Positions 45,601 through 57,564 of a stretch of DNA of 64,000 bases are shown here, one piece after another. Numbering within the stretch: the stretch's first letter is position 1; every line of letters starts with the position of its first letter. The position numbers were made by a program, and so were the translations under genes. The notes beneath the pieces were generated by a model. It saw nothing but the letters and a program-made list of their open reading frames with translations. It was not told the DNA's origin and did no database searches. Origin of the DNA: Dasypus novemcinctus (taxonomy: Eukaryota > Chordata > Mammalia > Cingulata > Dasypodidae); contig NC_080676.1 in NCBI RefSeq assembly GCF_030445035.2, positions 10,330,940-10,394,939 on the forward strand, given 5' to 3'.

Positions 45601-48600
45601 TCAGATTTGAGTAGAACAGTCTGCTTCGCTACTGATTCTATGTGCCTGAGGGGAGCTTGGTCCTATTCAGAGGGCCCCAGAAGTGAATCTTTTATGAGGT
45701 GGAGCAGACTTCTCTCTCGTGGTGTGGTTATGGCAGAAAGAGCTGGGGGCAGCGCCCATCCTCTGCTACCAGGGAACACTAACCTGTCCCTGGCATTCGT
45801 TCCGACTGCCCCCGGGGCCCGGGGCCTATCTCTACTTGGAGCGGCTTTGTTGTTTCTGCCCCCAAAAGTGTAGTTTGACAACTTGAGTGGTGGATGTCTG
45901 CATGGCTAAACCGAGCCACTCCTTTTTGAATTATACCCGTGTGAATGTCTGACAGAGGCTAATCTGTTTTTTTGAGTTCTGACCTTGGCGTTGTTTTCCA
46001 AGTATGGTAGAGTAGTTATAAATGTAAAGTCTGACAGTGGAGAGGGGGTTACCCTCCTTCACCCTGGTACAATGGCAGAAACTACATAGACTATTCACTT
46101 CACCACTTCTCTAAAGAATTGAATTGAAGCAAACAAACCACGGTCATCATTTGTGGAGTTCCCTAGGGACAGTGGGCTCCGCTGAGAGGTGAGGAGTCCC
46201 TGTGGCAGCACCTCCTTTTCTGCCCCCCCCACCCCCGAATGTTCCTCCACCATAAGGCACAGGTTCTATCTGTGCTCACTGAAACGCTTCCATCACGTGG
46301 ACAAGAAAAGATCACAAGGACGCGAGCCAGGTTAACAGCAGGAAGGATGTGGGAAAGCATCGGCAGATTTCTTCTGACTCACCCGAAGAGCAGAAGGCAC
46401 TGGAGGCTGTGGGCAGCACCCCCACCCCAAGGGGTCAATGCTGGCAGGTCTGGGGCCACCTGAGCTACATGGAACAAGAATTTACTGACTGAATGACACC
46501 AGGCACTTGAAAGGGCAACAGCCAAACTGGTTCCCAAGTGGGAAAGGTCTCTCTATCTCCCCTCAAAGCGGAGTGAGACCAGAACCTTCTGGGAGCGGTG
46601 GACTGTGCGTGTGCAAGTCACGCAGGGTGCTTCTCCTATAAAGAAGGCTTGCTGTCCGAACCACAGTTTCCTAGCCTTTTTTTCACTTAATTCCTATGTG
46701 AAATTGTGACTCAGTGCTGGACTTCAGACTCAAGGAAACACGTTTAGGGGGAGATACACAAGAATAACCCATTTTATCTTTCCAAACACCTGAACTTCTT
46801 CTTTTGCTTAGGTAAGGCACCAGCCTTAGGTACTAGGGTGACTTGCGTGGTCTCCGCAGTAGCCCAGACACTTCACTGAGCAAGCGGAGGCCATTTCCCA
46901 GCAGACACCACACGGGTACGGCCGGGATGGCCAACGATGGGCGCCAATAAGAACGCGAGACTTTGGCTGCTTTTTTTCCCTTCTTCTTCTATTTTTTTTT
47001 AAAGCCCGTATTTTCTTGATTGAAAGCACTACACAGCAGCAGCGGCGAGGAGAGCAGAGAAGGGAAGAGTTTCCCAGAACTCTGGCAAGGGTTTTGCTAT
47101 TTGGTAGAGGAAGGGCTATCATTAACGCACCTGCCATGAAGGCTGAACTGTTTCCTGGGAGCTGCAGTACAATATTTTGAAGGCTAAATCCAGCTGTGGC
47201 CCTTGGCCTTGCCGGTCCTGACGGCTCTCCCCTGAAGTACAGGGAGAAGGGCTGAGGTCAGCGCGGAGCGGGCAGCCCCTTCCGGAGGGCTCGGTGGGAA
47301 GCTCGGGGTTACCAGGTCTGTGCGGCTGAGGGCTTCTCAGTCGCAAGTGTTTCCTGCAGGCCCACAGGGACCTACCATGGGCCTGCAGTGTGTCCGTCTG
47401 GGCTGGGAGGGGTGCTCCAGAATCCACACTAAAACAGAATTCTCTAAAAACTGCCCCCGGAACACTCTGAGCCTGCACTAATGGCTGATTCTTGACAGGA
47501 GAGTTTTGTTTCAAAAGAGCCTAAGTGAAAGGTTATGCGCTCTTATCAGTTTTTATGATCTTAACACCAATTTTGGGTCCGCCCAAGCTCACCTCCAGCT
47601 CACTGCATGCAGTGGCAGAGCTTTCAGGAGGCATCATAAGCCAGAGCCTGCACTTCTCCCCAGGACTTCCGAGAGATCCTGAGCTCAGTGCTCAGCTCCT
47701 GGAGGCTGTGTGGATGCACAATCAAGGGACAACCCAAATGAGTCAAGCCAATGTTTTAGAACTAATTTTTCCATTATTGCTTGCTCTTTTTCAAGACTGT
47801 AATGTGAACTTAATAGTAAAACTGATCACCTACTCATGGATGTTATACCCTTAATTATTTTTAAGGGTATAATTTTTTTTTTTTTTAATTCAAAATAATT
47901 TTAACTTTACAAAAAGATGGCTGGGACTCAGGCTCATCCTTTGCCTGTGACTGTTACGTGTGCTTGGTGTCTTTAAGCGCCACGGTCTCACCACTTCCTG
48001 GGAGGAAGACCCAGTTGCACGAGGCAGGGCTTGGCCAGGAGGCGGGCGGCCCCACACCCTCCAACCAGAGGAGCAGGGGATGGAGAACACAGCAGTGCAG
48101 AGCTCCTACGGCATCTTTGGCTATAAAATAACAGACTGTACGCCAAACCACTGTAAACCCCATCATTCCGAGCGGTCAATGTTTTTCAGCGTTTCTGGGA
48201 CACACAGAATACTGGGTTAGTTTGAAATTCCATTTACCCAGGAACAAAGGAAACAGTGTCATTCTGATTATGAAAATGGACAAAAGGGGACATATACAGG
48301 AAAACAATGCTGTTCGTCTTCTCGAAATAGACTTTAAAAGGCAAAAGTATTGACATTTGGTTCAGTTTCACAAATTGCACACTGAATGAAATCATACAGT
48401 CACCGCAGGGAACTGTTGGCAAGCAATTCTGTCACAGGAATTGGTTTCTTTGTTTTGTTTTAAATGAAAAAGCTGTACGAAATGCATGATGAAAATGACA
48501 GATACCGTTTCCTTCCCTGTAAAATTCCAGATAGGATGCTGGCAAAAGGCAGTGCTGGCAACATGTTAAATGCACATGGAAACGCTATCCTATTTTGGCT

Positions 48601-49278
48601 TCCAGAAATAGCCCTAGTAAATTCTATGCACCAATGCCTTGGGCTAATAATAATTTCGGTTTTACTATAAATTATTCTAAATCTCACCTAAGTACTTCAT
48701 CAGCGCCGGCTCCTTTCTAGAAGCTAAGGTTGTGGAGGCGTCAAGCACCTCTGCTGGCCTCTCGTCTAGGTCGGCCGTGCCATCTGTGCTTCTCAGGCCA
48801 CCAGGGTCGTCCAGCTACACCCTTCGCTGTACGACTTGCCCCAGCCCCTAGTGGGAAGTTTCCATGTTGGTGTCTGCCTGTAAAAGGCAGGCCAGGCAAG
48901 GGAGAGAATCTCGAGAAACACGTTCCTTGTAGCAATCTCGATTCCAAGGAGGATTAGGTGGGTGGAGGGAACACAGAGACCCCCCCTCATGGGAGATAAA
49001 GGCGCTTCATCCACGCTGCCAGTTCCTCGGGGCTTATCGCCCCTCCTCGACCTCAGAAAACTCGCTTTGTTTGTGCAGTGACCTATGCTCTGCTGGTCAG
49101 AGCTGCCGCTCGCACTGTTTCAGTCCTCGTGGCATTTGCTTGTTGTGTTTCTCTTGGTTTTCACTGAACACACAGTGCAAACGAAGGCAAAGACTGAAGC
49201 AATCACTGGAGAGACAAGAGCTCACACCAAAGACACACATGAGCGTCAGCTAGGAAAACGTGGATTTTCCTCCGGTCT

Positions 49279-49462
49279 TTATTCCGGGGAGGAGGAATCT
49301 TCCTCCTCATCTTCCTCGTCCTCGTCGTTGAATGAACACGGCGTCTCGCCTCGGGACTCGGAGCAGTGGGAGGCGGCGCTGCTGGACTGGTGGCTGTTGG
49401 GGGCAAGGAACTGCCCGGTTGCTAAGGCCACTTCGGCATCCAAGCACAACCCCTGGTTTACA
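49279..49462 (-). CDS. TFDP2: TFDP2 terminal coding exon, acidic C-terminus
   Basis: It encodes the last 60 residues of the E2F dimer partner DP-2 and a TAA stop. The translation begins VNQGLCLDAEVALATGQF, passes through ASHCSESRGETPCSFND and ends in an acidic run, DEEDEEEDSSSPE, the conserved DP-family tail. The entry base T completes a serine codon split as AG|T. The acceptor is TTAATTGTTTGCCAG. Compared with the human sequence I remember, the tail differs by one D-to-E change. The stop codon TAA lies inside an AATAAA hexamer. Confidence 0.96.
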
Positions 49463-49632
49463 CTGGCAAACAATTAAGAACACACAGGCTCGTTAAAGTG
49501 GCACATGCTTTCAGCTTTGTGAAACCCAGGAAGGAAAACAGACCGAGGGGCTCCTGGCGACGCGGCCAGCCTCCGCGCTCCCCTGGAGAGGCCAGGGCGC
49601 CAGTGGCCTCCTACCCCTGGGCAGACACCTAC
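49463..49632 (-). other. TFDP2: TFDP2 last intron
   Basis: Only 170 bp, bounded by AG|GTAGGT and CAG|T, with no repeats. Confidence 0.92.
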
Positions 49633-49738
49633 CTTGACTGGGGTAAGGTGGCACCAGCGGTCAGGTCTAAACTGGAAACTGACTGGGCGGAGTTCAAAAG
49701 CAGTCCCTGGTTTAACCACGACGGTCCTGTGGAGATAT
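49633..49738 (-). CDS. TFDP2: TFDP2 coding exon (second last)
   Basis: 106 nt encoding ISTGPSWLNQGLLL, then NSAQSVSSLDLTAGATLPQS, a linker between the marked-box domain and the acidic tail that is typical of DP-2. The first two bases complete an aspartate codon and the last two start a serine codon. The acceptor is TTCTTCCCTTAG and the donor is TCAAG|GTAGGT. The open frame beyond the donor is intron. Confidence 0.95.
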
Positions 49739-50409
49739 CTAAGGGAAGAAACAAAGAGGAAGGGGTCAGCTCTGTGGGGTATGCAGCTGCCCTGCTGAGG
49801 AAAGCGCAGGGAAGGAAGGGGACGCGCCTCTCGATTGCAGCTCCACAGGCCTCGCGACGTGGGGAGAGCCAGGCCTCGTCACCTTTTTGGAAGTAAAGAA
49901 TTTCTAGACCTTAAGTTCAGGGGAGGAAAGCAGGCTGCACAGGGAGAAAAAATTCAACTCTAAACTACCATAGACTCATGTTTCTCATAAATAAGACCAT
50001 TGCAGTTCAGCCCTTGGCTCACGAGGCCCGGGGATCAGTGTACTACCCTGGATACCTGGGTCCTCAGCGCAGAGACCCTGACTGTGACGGGAACGGTCAG
50101 AGCCAGGAGTGGCTCCACAGACAGTCCAGATGCCTTCGGTAAGAGGGCAGGCGGACACCCTTTTGCCTAAACCCCTGATGCGCCATCTCCTCAAGTGTTC
50201 CCTGGTAAACTTGATGCTGTTTACTCATCAAAGATTAGTCTTTTTCCCAAGTTTTCTCCTGGTGTCTTTGCTTTATAATTCAAAATAGCCCTTATTTTAA
50301 AAGGTCACATGCAGTCAATGTTTAAACGAGGGTGAGACAGACATTACTGGAAAGTGCTATGCTTTAGGCTAACATAAAAGATTTGGGGTTTATCTTTACC
50401 ATCTTATTT

Positions 50410-50521
50410 TCTATGCATATTATTTACTATAATCACTTATTTAATATTTGTCTCCCCATTTAGTCTAAAAGAAGGCAGTGCCTGTAACGTGCAAGAGCTA
50501 AATAAATGTTACTGAATGAAA
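50410..50521 (+). repeat. L2 LINE 3' end
   Basis: ATTTGTCTCCCCATTTAGTC followed by GAAGGCAGTGCC and the tail AGCTAAATAAATGTTACTGA. Confidence 0.65.
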
Positions 50522-51767
50522 TGAGTAGTCCCTTTCAACAGTCAATTAACAAAATAGGTGGATATAGTCACATTAGAAACAAATTCCTAGAAAGAAAACC
50601 TTTGACTTAAACTGTAAGTCCAAATGTATACTCAGAAAATACAACTTGCCAAAACGAGCTTTCATTTAATAAAAAATATTTCTATACTTTATGTGCCAAA
50701 AATGCAACTACGTGTATAGAGAGTGGAAACTACGACATCCTGGTACTGTCTGACCAAGCGAGAGGCTGTCCCATGTAGGAAAGCAACCTGAAGGACGACA
50801 TACATTTTAGAATGGGCTTGTGAAACTGTTTCTTCACAGGCTAAGCTTCCATTCTGAGAAGAAGAGCCAACTTTAAATACAATATTTAAGAACAAGTCTG
50901 TACATGAAGATGAAATTAAAGCCAAAATCCTACACTGGAGAGTAACAAGGATAGAGGGCTATGGAAACTTTCTGTCACTTCATAGCTATCGACACAGTCG
51001 TTTTTCTTTCTGCAATGGTCTGGAAAACCCTACCTGCCTTTCACATTACTGCAGGAGCCACACAATGGTTCTCACACTCTTAAGAGCCCCAGAGCCAATC
51101 TGCCCCTTTACCCACTGAAGGCACAGGCTTCTTCCTTTGAACTAACCCAAAAGTCTGTACTGCAGTCAGCAAATGAGCTTATGGAGAGATCAAAACCAGA
51201 GCCTGCTAATCACTCAGCCTTTTTTGCTGAGAATAAGCTAAATTAAGGCTCTGGTGATTTACCGAGTAGGCCCTTTCTTCAGACGCTGCTGCACTGACAG
51301 TGCGAGGAGGCTGCCAACGAAACAGCAGGACTGCGCTCCAGGAGTGAGGCGAGGGGAGCAGGATGGAGACGAGGGACAGGCAAGGAGGGGCTGGGGTCTG
51401 ACACGCAGGAGGCGATGCTGCCTACCTAAGAATTAAATCAAACAGAAGCCAAATCTCCATCAACAAACTCTTCTGCTGTGACCACAGGACGAAAGCCATA
51501 AAAACAAACAAACAACAAACTGTCTTTCTGCTTATATTTGATTTAATATACCTTAGAACTAATATTAAAAGGCCTTTCAAAAGTGATGTCAAATTCTAGA
51601 TAGTAATACTCATGAATGAAGAAAACGGGAGAAAGGAAATGCACTGTTTACACATCCAAATTATATTGTTATAGCAGATTATATTCTCAGGAGTTAGGAT
51701 GATTATGAACAAATTCTTTGTTTTCAAGTACACTCAGTAACAAAAATTAGGAATTAAAATGGTCCCA

Positions 51768-51955
51768 AGGGAGCAGACGTGGCTCTGGCTTGCAGTTAAG
51801 CACCCGCCTCCCACATAAGAGGTCCTGAGTTGGGTTTCCAGTGCTCCTGAAGAAGACAAACAAGCAATAAGCAGACAACGAGCAGACAGCAAGCAAAAGC
51901 AACAAGCAAAAGCAACAAACAGAGAGACGAAGGAGCCATCTTGAGGGGCTCATCT
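51768..51955 (+). mobile_element. short DAS-like SINE
   Basis: Head GGGAGCAGACGTGGCTCTGG, box GAGTTGGGTTTCCAG, then an (AAGCAA)-rich stretch. It is a monomer variant with an unusual CAAGCAA-repeat body. Confidence 0.75.
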
Positions 51956-52680
51956 TTTTTAAAAAAAGAGTGATGCGAAGTAACAAGGATTGTATTTCCA
52001 CTAAGGAAATGATGGTTATAATCAACACACGATATGGACTGAGAGAGCTGATGTTTTACATTAAAATTCTGCTTCCTAAGTCTGAGCCTCCACAGTACAG
52101 GGGGAAAAAAAACAAACAACAACAAACAGAAAACCATGCCCAAACTCAAGCCCAGTCCTAACGAATTACTGAATTTCAAATGAGAAGAATCCCAATGATA
52201 AGATAGCATTTTAAAAAGCCCTCCCCCCTCAAGGCAAATAAATAAAACTAAACTGTGGTACAAAGAAAAACTTGGCTGGAATTTGTCTCCAGTTCCTGGA
52301 GAAGCAATCTCTGAATTTCTACCTAGCTGAGAGCGTGCAGGACCCATCTCTCTGGGGGCAGGGGGCAGGCACGGGACCTCACCTAGGGATGAGATGTGTG
52401 CTCAAGCCACGGCAAGGCCAGGGTGGCTGCAGCAAGGCCGAGAAGGAGGGTAGTAGAGGATAAAGGAAAAGAAGTGGGCAGGGTTAGATCATGCGGGAAC
52501 TGGTAGGATTTTATTCTAGTTGAGTTGTGAACCACTCAAAGGTTTTAATGAGGGATGAAAGTGCAAACAGGTGAGGAGATCTCTACAAATTCAGGGAAGA
52601 GCTGACTGATGGGGGTTTGGACGAAGGTAAAAGAACAGGGACGGTTAAAACTAAGAAAGAGGCATTTAAGATGAAGTCAA

Positions 52681-53267
52681 GGGAAGTGGACTTGGCCCAG
52701 TGGTTAGGGCGTCCGTCTACCACATGGGAGGTCCGCGGTTCAAGCCCCGGGCCTCCTTGACCCGTGTGGAGCTGGGCCGTGCGCAGTGCTGATGCGTGCA
52801 AGGAGTGCCCTGCCACACAGGGGTGCCCCCCGAGAAGGGGAACCCCACGTGCAAGGAGTGCACCCCGTAAGGAGAGCTGCCCAGCGTGAAAGAAAGTGCA
52901 GCCTGCCTAAGAATAGCGCCGCACACATGGAGAGCTGACACAGCAAGATGACGCAACAAAAAAAAAACCACACAGATTCCCGTGCCGCTGACAACAAAAG
53001 TGGACAAAGAAGAGCACGCATCACCAAATGCAATGAATGTCTCATGATGATGGAGGAGATTGTTGCTATGGGGGGAGGAGGGGGTTGAGGGGGGTGGGAG
53101 GTATATGGGGACCTCATATTTTTTTAATGTAATATTAAAAAAATAAAGACAAAAAAAATCTGAAAAAAAAAAAAAAAGAAGAGCGCACGCAGTGAACAGA
53201 CACAAAGAACAGACAACCGAGGTGGGAGGGAAGGGGAGAAAAATGAATAATCTTTAAAAAAAAAAAA
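52681..53267 (+). mobile_element. DAS SINE interrupted by an L1 tail
   Basis: Standard head and body to 53020, then an inserted L1 end, then the SINE tail from about 53175. The outer TSD AAGATGAAGTCAA is perfect (52668-52680 and 53268-53280). Confidence 0.92.
53021..53174 (+). mobile_element. very short L1 3' end nested in a SINE
   Basis: 154 bp: TCATGATGATGGAGGAG, a G-rich tract, ATGGGGACCTCATATTTTTTT and an A-rich tail. The host SINE sequence AAAGAAGAGC is duplicated (53006-53015 and 53175-53184), proving insertion into the SINE. Confidence 0.88.
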
Positions 53268-53689
53268 AAGATGAAGTCAAGCTTTTTACCTTGGAGAAGA
53301 GCATGTTGCATTTGAGGAGAAACTAATTCAACGATGGACATATTAAGTTTAAAAGGCCTAGTAGATACCCAAAGCGAGATGTTAAGTAGGAAGCTGAATA
53401 CAAGAGTCCACAGCTCAGAGGAACAGCTGGAACTGGAAGTACAAACTTGGGAGTCATCAACTTTGATATATTTCAAGCCATGTAGCTAGGTAGATGGGGT
53501 CACTGGAGAATAAATATTAAAAAGAGAAGAGGCCCAAGGCGTGAGGCCTGGTGCATAAGAACGTTTAGATACAGGAAAGATGAGGCAGAGCCCACAAAGG
53601 AAACAGCCTCTAATGAAGCCGAAGAGGCATCCTCCACTGGCTCAGCAAGTTCACTCTCTATGCTTGTGCGTGGGCACGGGGACATGTAC

Positions 53690-54175
53690 AGGGATGTTCA
53701 AAGAAACTGGGAACATTTATCAGTAAAATAAGCTGTGATATATTTACAGAATGGAATTCTCTACAGAAGTAAAAAGAAACGATTTGCAGCTACATCCAAT
53801 CACATGGATGAATCTAAAGATTCATGTAGAGTAAAAACACAAATCATCAAATAATACATCACTATGATTCCATTTATATAAAAGGCACACGTAGGCAAAA
53901 CTAAATACTATATTGTTTAAAGTGTACCATATGTGTTTGTGTGTCAGAAGGATAAACCAGCAATTCAAGGCAGTGGTTCCTCGGGAAGGGAAGGGAAGGG
54001 CACAGCCGCGGGCAGGCGGGCACGGGCTTCCCCGGCAGTGCGTTCTCCTCAGCGGAGGGAGGGGGCTCACGGGTGTCCATGGGCTGCGACTCCTCAGACT
54101 TTACACATATAAATATCATTTCGTATCTACTCGTTATTTAATAAAAAACGACTTAAGACCGGGAAGAGAGGAAGA
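53690..54175 (+). mobile_element. L1 3' end, degenerate
   Basis: AATGGAATTCTCTACAGAAGT then AATCACATGGATGAATCTA, ATGATTCCATTTATATAAAA and GTGGTTCCTCGGG, the usual L1 tail order. Confidence 0.65.
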
Positions 54176-54353
54176 AAAGTAAATACAGATAACTCTTGAG
54201 GAAAATTTTACTGTAAAGGGGAGTAATACACACAAATATGAATCCATATTTACCCTACCCTGCCCTTTTTTTCCTGACATTTAAACTTTCACTACATCTC
54301 TCCTCTCTGAATCCAACATTTTAATCCAAAATTATTTTAAAAATCTCATATAG

Positions 54354-54726
54354 GAAAACGGACTTTGGCCCAGTGGTTAGGGCGTCCGTCTACCATATGG
54401 GAGGTCCGCGGTTCAAACCCCGGGCCTCCTTGACCCGTGTGGAGCTGGCCCATGCGCAGTGCTGATGTGTGCAAGGAGTGCCGTGCCACGCAAGGGTGTC
54501 CCCCGCGTGGGGGAGCCCCACGCGCAAGGAGTGCGCCCGTGAGGAAAGCCGCCCAGCACGAAAAGAAAGAGCAGCCTGCCCAGGAATGGCGCCGCCCACA
54601 CTTCCCGTGCCGCTGACGACAACAGAAGCGGACAAAGAAACAAGACGCAGCAAATAGACACCAAGAACAGACAACCAGGGGAGGGGGGGGAATTAAATAA
54701 ATAAATAAATCTTTTAAAAAAAAAAA
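54354..54726 (+). mobile_element. DAS SINE, full length with internal deletion
   Basis: Perfect 13-bp TSD AAATCTCATATAG (54341-54353 and 54727-54739). It lacks the AGAGCTGACACAACAAGATG block of other copies around 54600. Confidence 0.93.
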
Positions 54727-55220
54727 AAATCTCATATAGATAGAAAAGAGATACAACAGAAAGTATCCCACGAGAGTGGAGTGGGGCATTTCTGCTTTCT
54801 CTCACCATCTGCCCTCATTCACCCTTGTAGTATCCAGAGGCCACGAAGAGAGAGGATTTAAAAAAAAAAAACAAAAAATGAAAAAACCAATCTTTTACTA
54901 AAGGCTTACCTTATGCTAGGTGCTGGAAATTAGGGAAGAAGACATTTCTAAAGAACCAAAATGAGCGGTGAGTCAGCCAATTCACAAGCATGTAATGTAT
55001 GTGTATCGATGTAAATACAAAATGTCATAAAAAACAATCCAGTTAATCCGATTTTTTAAAAAAGGTTCTCTATTTGTGCTATAAAGTGTTAAAAGTTTCA
55101 ATTTGGTGACGCAAGTAGAAGGTTTTTAAAAAAATGTTGCAGTTTTCTATGAGAAAGGTTTTGATAAGTTAAGGTTTGGCACTTAATCTGCACAGTATGT
55201 AAAAGCATCAGTTAACATAC

Positions 55221-55387
55221 CTGTGACGTAACCTTCTAAAGCCTTTGGCACCAGTGATTTAGCAAGTTTCAGATCCTCCAGGGAGCACTTGCCTGACTCC
55301 AGGCCAAAGGACATTCCCATCCGCTTGAGTACTTCTATGTCATCATGGATCTCGAAGGTGTTGTCAAAATTAAAAAGATATTCAAAC
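55221..55387 (-). CDS. TFDP2: TFDP2 coding exon, marked-box region
   Basis: 167 nt encoding 55 full codons. The translation starts [20 protein letters not shown] and includes [20 protein letters not shown] and [15 protein letters not shown]. This is the conserved second half of the DP dimerisation domain, which pairs with the E2F marked box to form the DNA-bound heterodimer in the nucleus. The first base completes a lysine codon (AA|G) and the last starts an aspartate codon (G|AT). The acceptor is CCTGATGTAG and the donor is ACAG|GTATGT. Confidence 0.96.
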
Positions 55388-56789
55388 CTACATCAGGAAA
55401 CAAAGTCAGTGTGGGGGTTTTCGGTGGGATGGGGGCGGAGCGGGGAGGGGCTACGAATAATTTTTGTACCTGATATGTCAAATAACAGAATGCGGCCCTA
55501 AGTTCAGTTGCAGTACTGAAACTGTCACCATTCAGAGCGGTGAGACCCACTCTGCCGTGTTCAGAAGAAGGGCATCTCGGGTAAACCAGGCAAATGTCAT
55601 CCCAGTTAAAGCCACTCCCTGTGACAGACAATTGGAGGCCATAAACTTTAGATCTCTATTGCAAACATGAGGCAGACATTTTGTCTGACGAGGCCCTTTC
55701 AAGTTTCTAAACCTGATACTTTTCAAAGTTGTCTGTGGCTTTGTCACAAAAGATAAAATATTAAGGAAGATTTTCACCCTTTCTTTCTAGTTTAAATTAT
55801 GACGTCCCTCCTATGTACTGGCCTGTTAACTTTGAGAGAAAGAAGTCTGGCTGCTTACTTCATTTTCCTAAGACAAATGCTACTTACAGCCTTAGGAGAA
55901 GCAATAAATGGAAGGCCTTTCTCTTGGGGTATCTTGAAATCCTTTCTTGAGAGGCCTAAGGAGCAAACTGACTTAAGAAAAAGTGTCACGTAGAGATGGT
56001 CTTGAAAAGTGCCAGAACCGGACGCCCGGCTGCAGAGCACAGCCTTTCATACAGAGGCAACTGCAGGAAGATGGAGCTCCCGGCGGCTGGGGCCTGGGGC
56101 ACCCTCCCCCACTGGTCACAGTCCTGCAGGGACAGGGTTCAGGCGAAGGTTCCGGAACAATGTGGGTTTACCTTGTTATGAAATTCCCTGTGTTACAGTG
56201 ATGTGAGGGTGAAACTTTTCATGCTAGATTTCAGATCAGGGCAAAAATGATAATCTGACCCAAAATGCCATATTTAAATAATCTGAGGCATATAACGGCA
56301 ATAAACTACATTAAAAACTTTCAGGCAACAATCTGAAGTGCAGGCCTGTCACAGGGATGATTTCAGGCATGTGCTAAAAGCAGATGGTTTGGTACAGTTA
56401 ATCCGCATTGTGGGAAAGCCTCCTTAGAAAAAGAAAAGAATGTATCACCAAAGTGTCTGAAAGCCATGGAAGACAGGGAGTTAGGGCCTATCTTGAATCA
56501 CAGGATTCCACAAGCTGCCGGGGGCCTCTCCTGATCCGAGGGAGGGCCAGGCCTTGAGTCAGCAACCCCCGGGGGACAGAAATCTTAGGAGACGCTGGCC
56601 CTGAGGTGAACAGAATCTGTAATTTCCCTAGTCCAGTGGTTCCTGGGTTTTTCTATTACCCTTTTAAACTTAAATGACTATACTAAGAAGAGAATTTATG
56701 TTTGCCATACTCTCAAATTCTCAGGTTTATTTCCCGAGAAAGTGTTGACAGTCCTCTTAGACACAGATATCACAAAAAACTTAGGCGTG

Positions 56790-56980
56790 TGAGGAATACT
56801 ACTGACGCTTACTGGGCTGGTTCCTGATGAACTTATCTTTAACTTTCACAGACCTGTGAGGCAAATACCACCACTGCAGTTTTTTTAAGGAAGAAACAAG
56901 AGGTCTCAGAGAGCTTAAGGAAGTCTTACAGAGTTAGGGGAAAGACTGGAAAACGGGTCTTCTGATTTTCATAGCCTGCA
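56790..56980 (+). repeat. MIR SINE
   Basis: CACAGACCTGTGAGGCAAAT, GAAGAAACAAGAGGTCTCAG then AGAGCTTAAGG, in MIR order. Confidence 0.6.
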
Positions 56981-57363
56981 TAATAAGTCTCATCTCTCAC
57001 TGTGTCTGTAATCTCAATTATCAAATAATTTTGAAGTTCTTGGTTCACTGTTTCTCTTTCTTTCTTTCTCTTTTTTGCCTTCCTGTTTAAGAAACCCAGA
57101 ATCTCTGTAAGCAATGGAGACAGAAAGGGGAAACCACATTGCCAGCGCAAAGAGGAGGAAAAACAAGGGGTGACAGAAAGCCCAAGGGCAATGCTGGGGG
57201 AGCACAAGTTCCGGCCTCCACAGGCGCAGACCTGGTGTAATTATTAACAGAGCCCTCTTTCGCTTTCCAAGGTATCCTAATTTGGGTAATTACATGCTGA
57301 CTGACCCCTTTTAACAACTGCTAATGTTTGTAAAGCGTTGGCCTGGAGTCAGACCCTTTATAG

Positions 57364-57564
57364 CAGGGATTCTTAACAAGGGGTCCATGAGCTTGAATTT
57401 AAATTAAAAAACAAAACAAAACACATTATTCTTCTGGGGACGTGTTGGTGCGAGTATGATATATTTATTAAATAATACACAGTACAGTGTGGACTTAGTA
57501 AGGGGTCTGTGGTTTCACCTGACTGGCAAGGGAGTTCATGGAACAAAAAAGGTTAAGGACCCCG
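57364..57564 (+). mobile_element. hAT-type MITE, copy 3
   Basis: 201 bp with TIRs CAGGGATTCTTAAC and GTTAAGGACCCCG and an 8-bp TSD, CTTTATAG / CTTTAAAG (57356-57363 and 57565-57572). It appears to be the most complete copy. Confidence 0.85.

Larger units (their letters stand above)
42850..49278 (-). other. TFDP2: TFDP2 3' untranslated region (proposed extent)
   Basis: From the TFDP2 stop codon leftwards there are about 6.4 kb with no SINE or L1 insertion, in contrast to the density on both sides. Only an L2 fragment is visible inside. The left limit is inferred from two strong poly(A) signals on the minus strand (43084-43089 and 42864-42869). The true transcript could end earlier. Confidence 0.5.
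49739..55220 (-). other. TFDP2: TFDP2 intron with nested repeats
   Basis: 5.5 kb. 49739-51760 is repeat-poor apart from an L2 end. The rest holds SINEs, an L1 tail nested in a SINE, and an L1 3' fragment. 54740-55220 holds nothing I recognise. Confidence 0.9.

Noticed and set aside
47866-47888. T-run with flanking ATAATT considered as a processed-pseudogene tail
   Set aside because: No coding similarity upstream on the minus strand and no TSD found.
49498-49896. 132-codon plus-strand frame
   Set aside because: It lies antisense over the TFDP2 exon 49633-49738 and its short intron; an overlap shadow.
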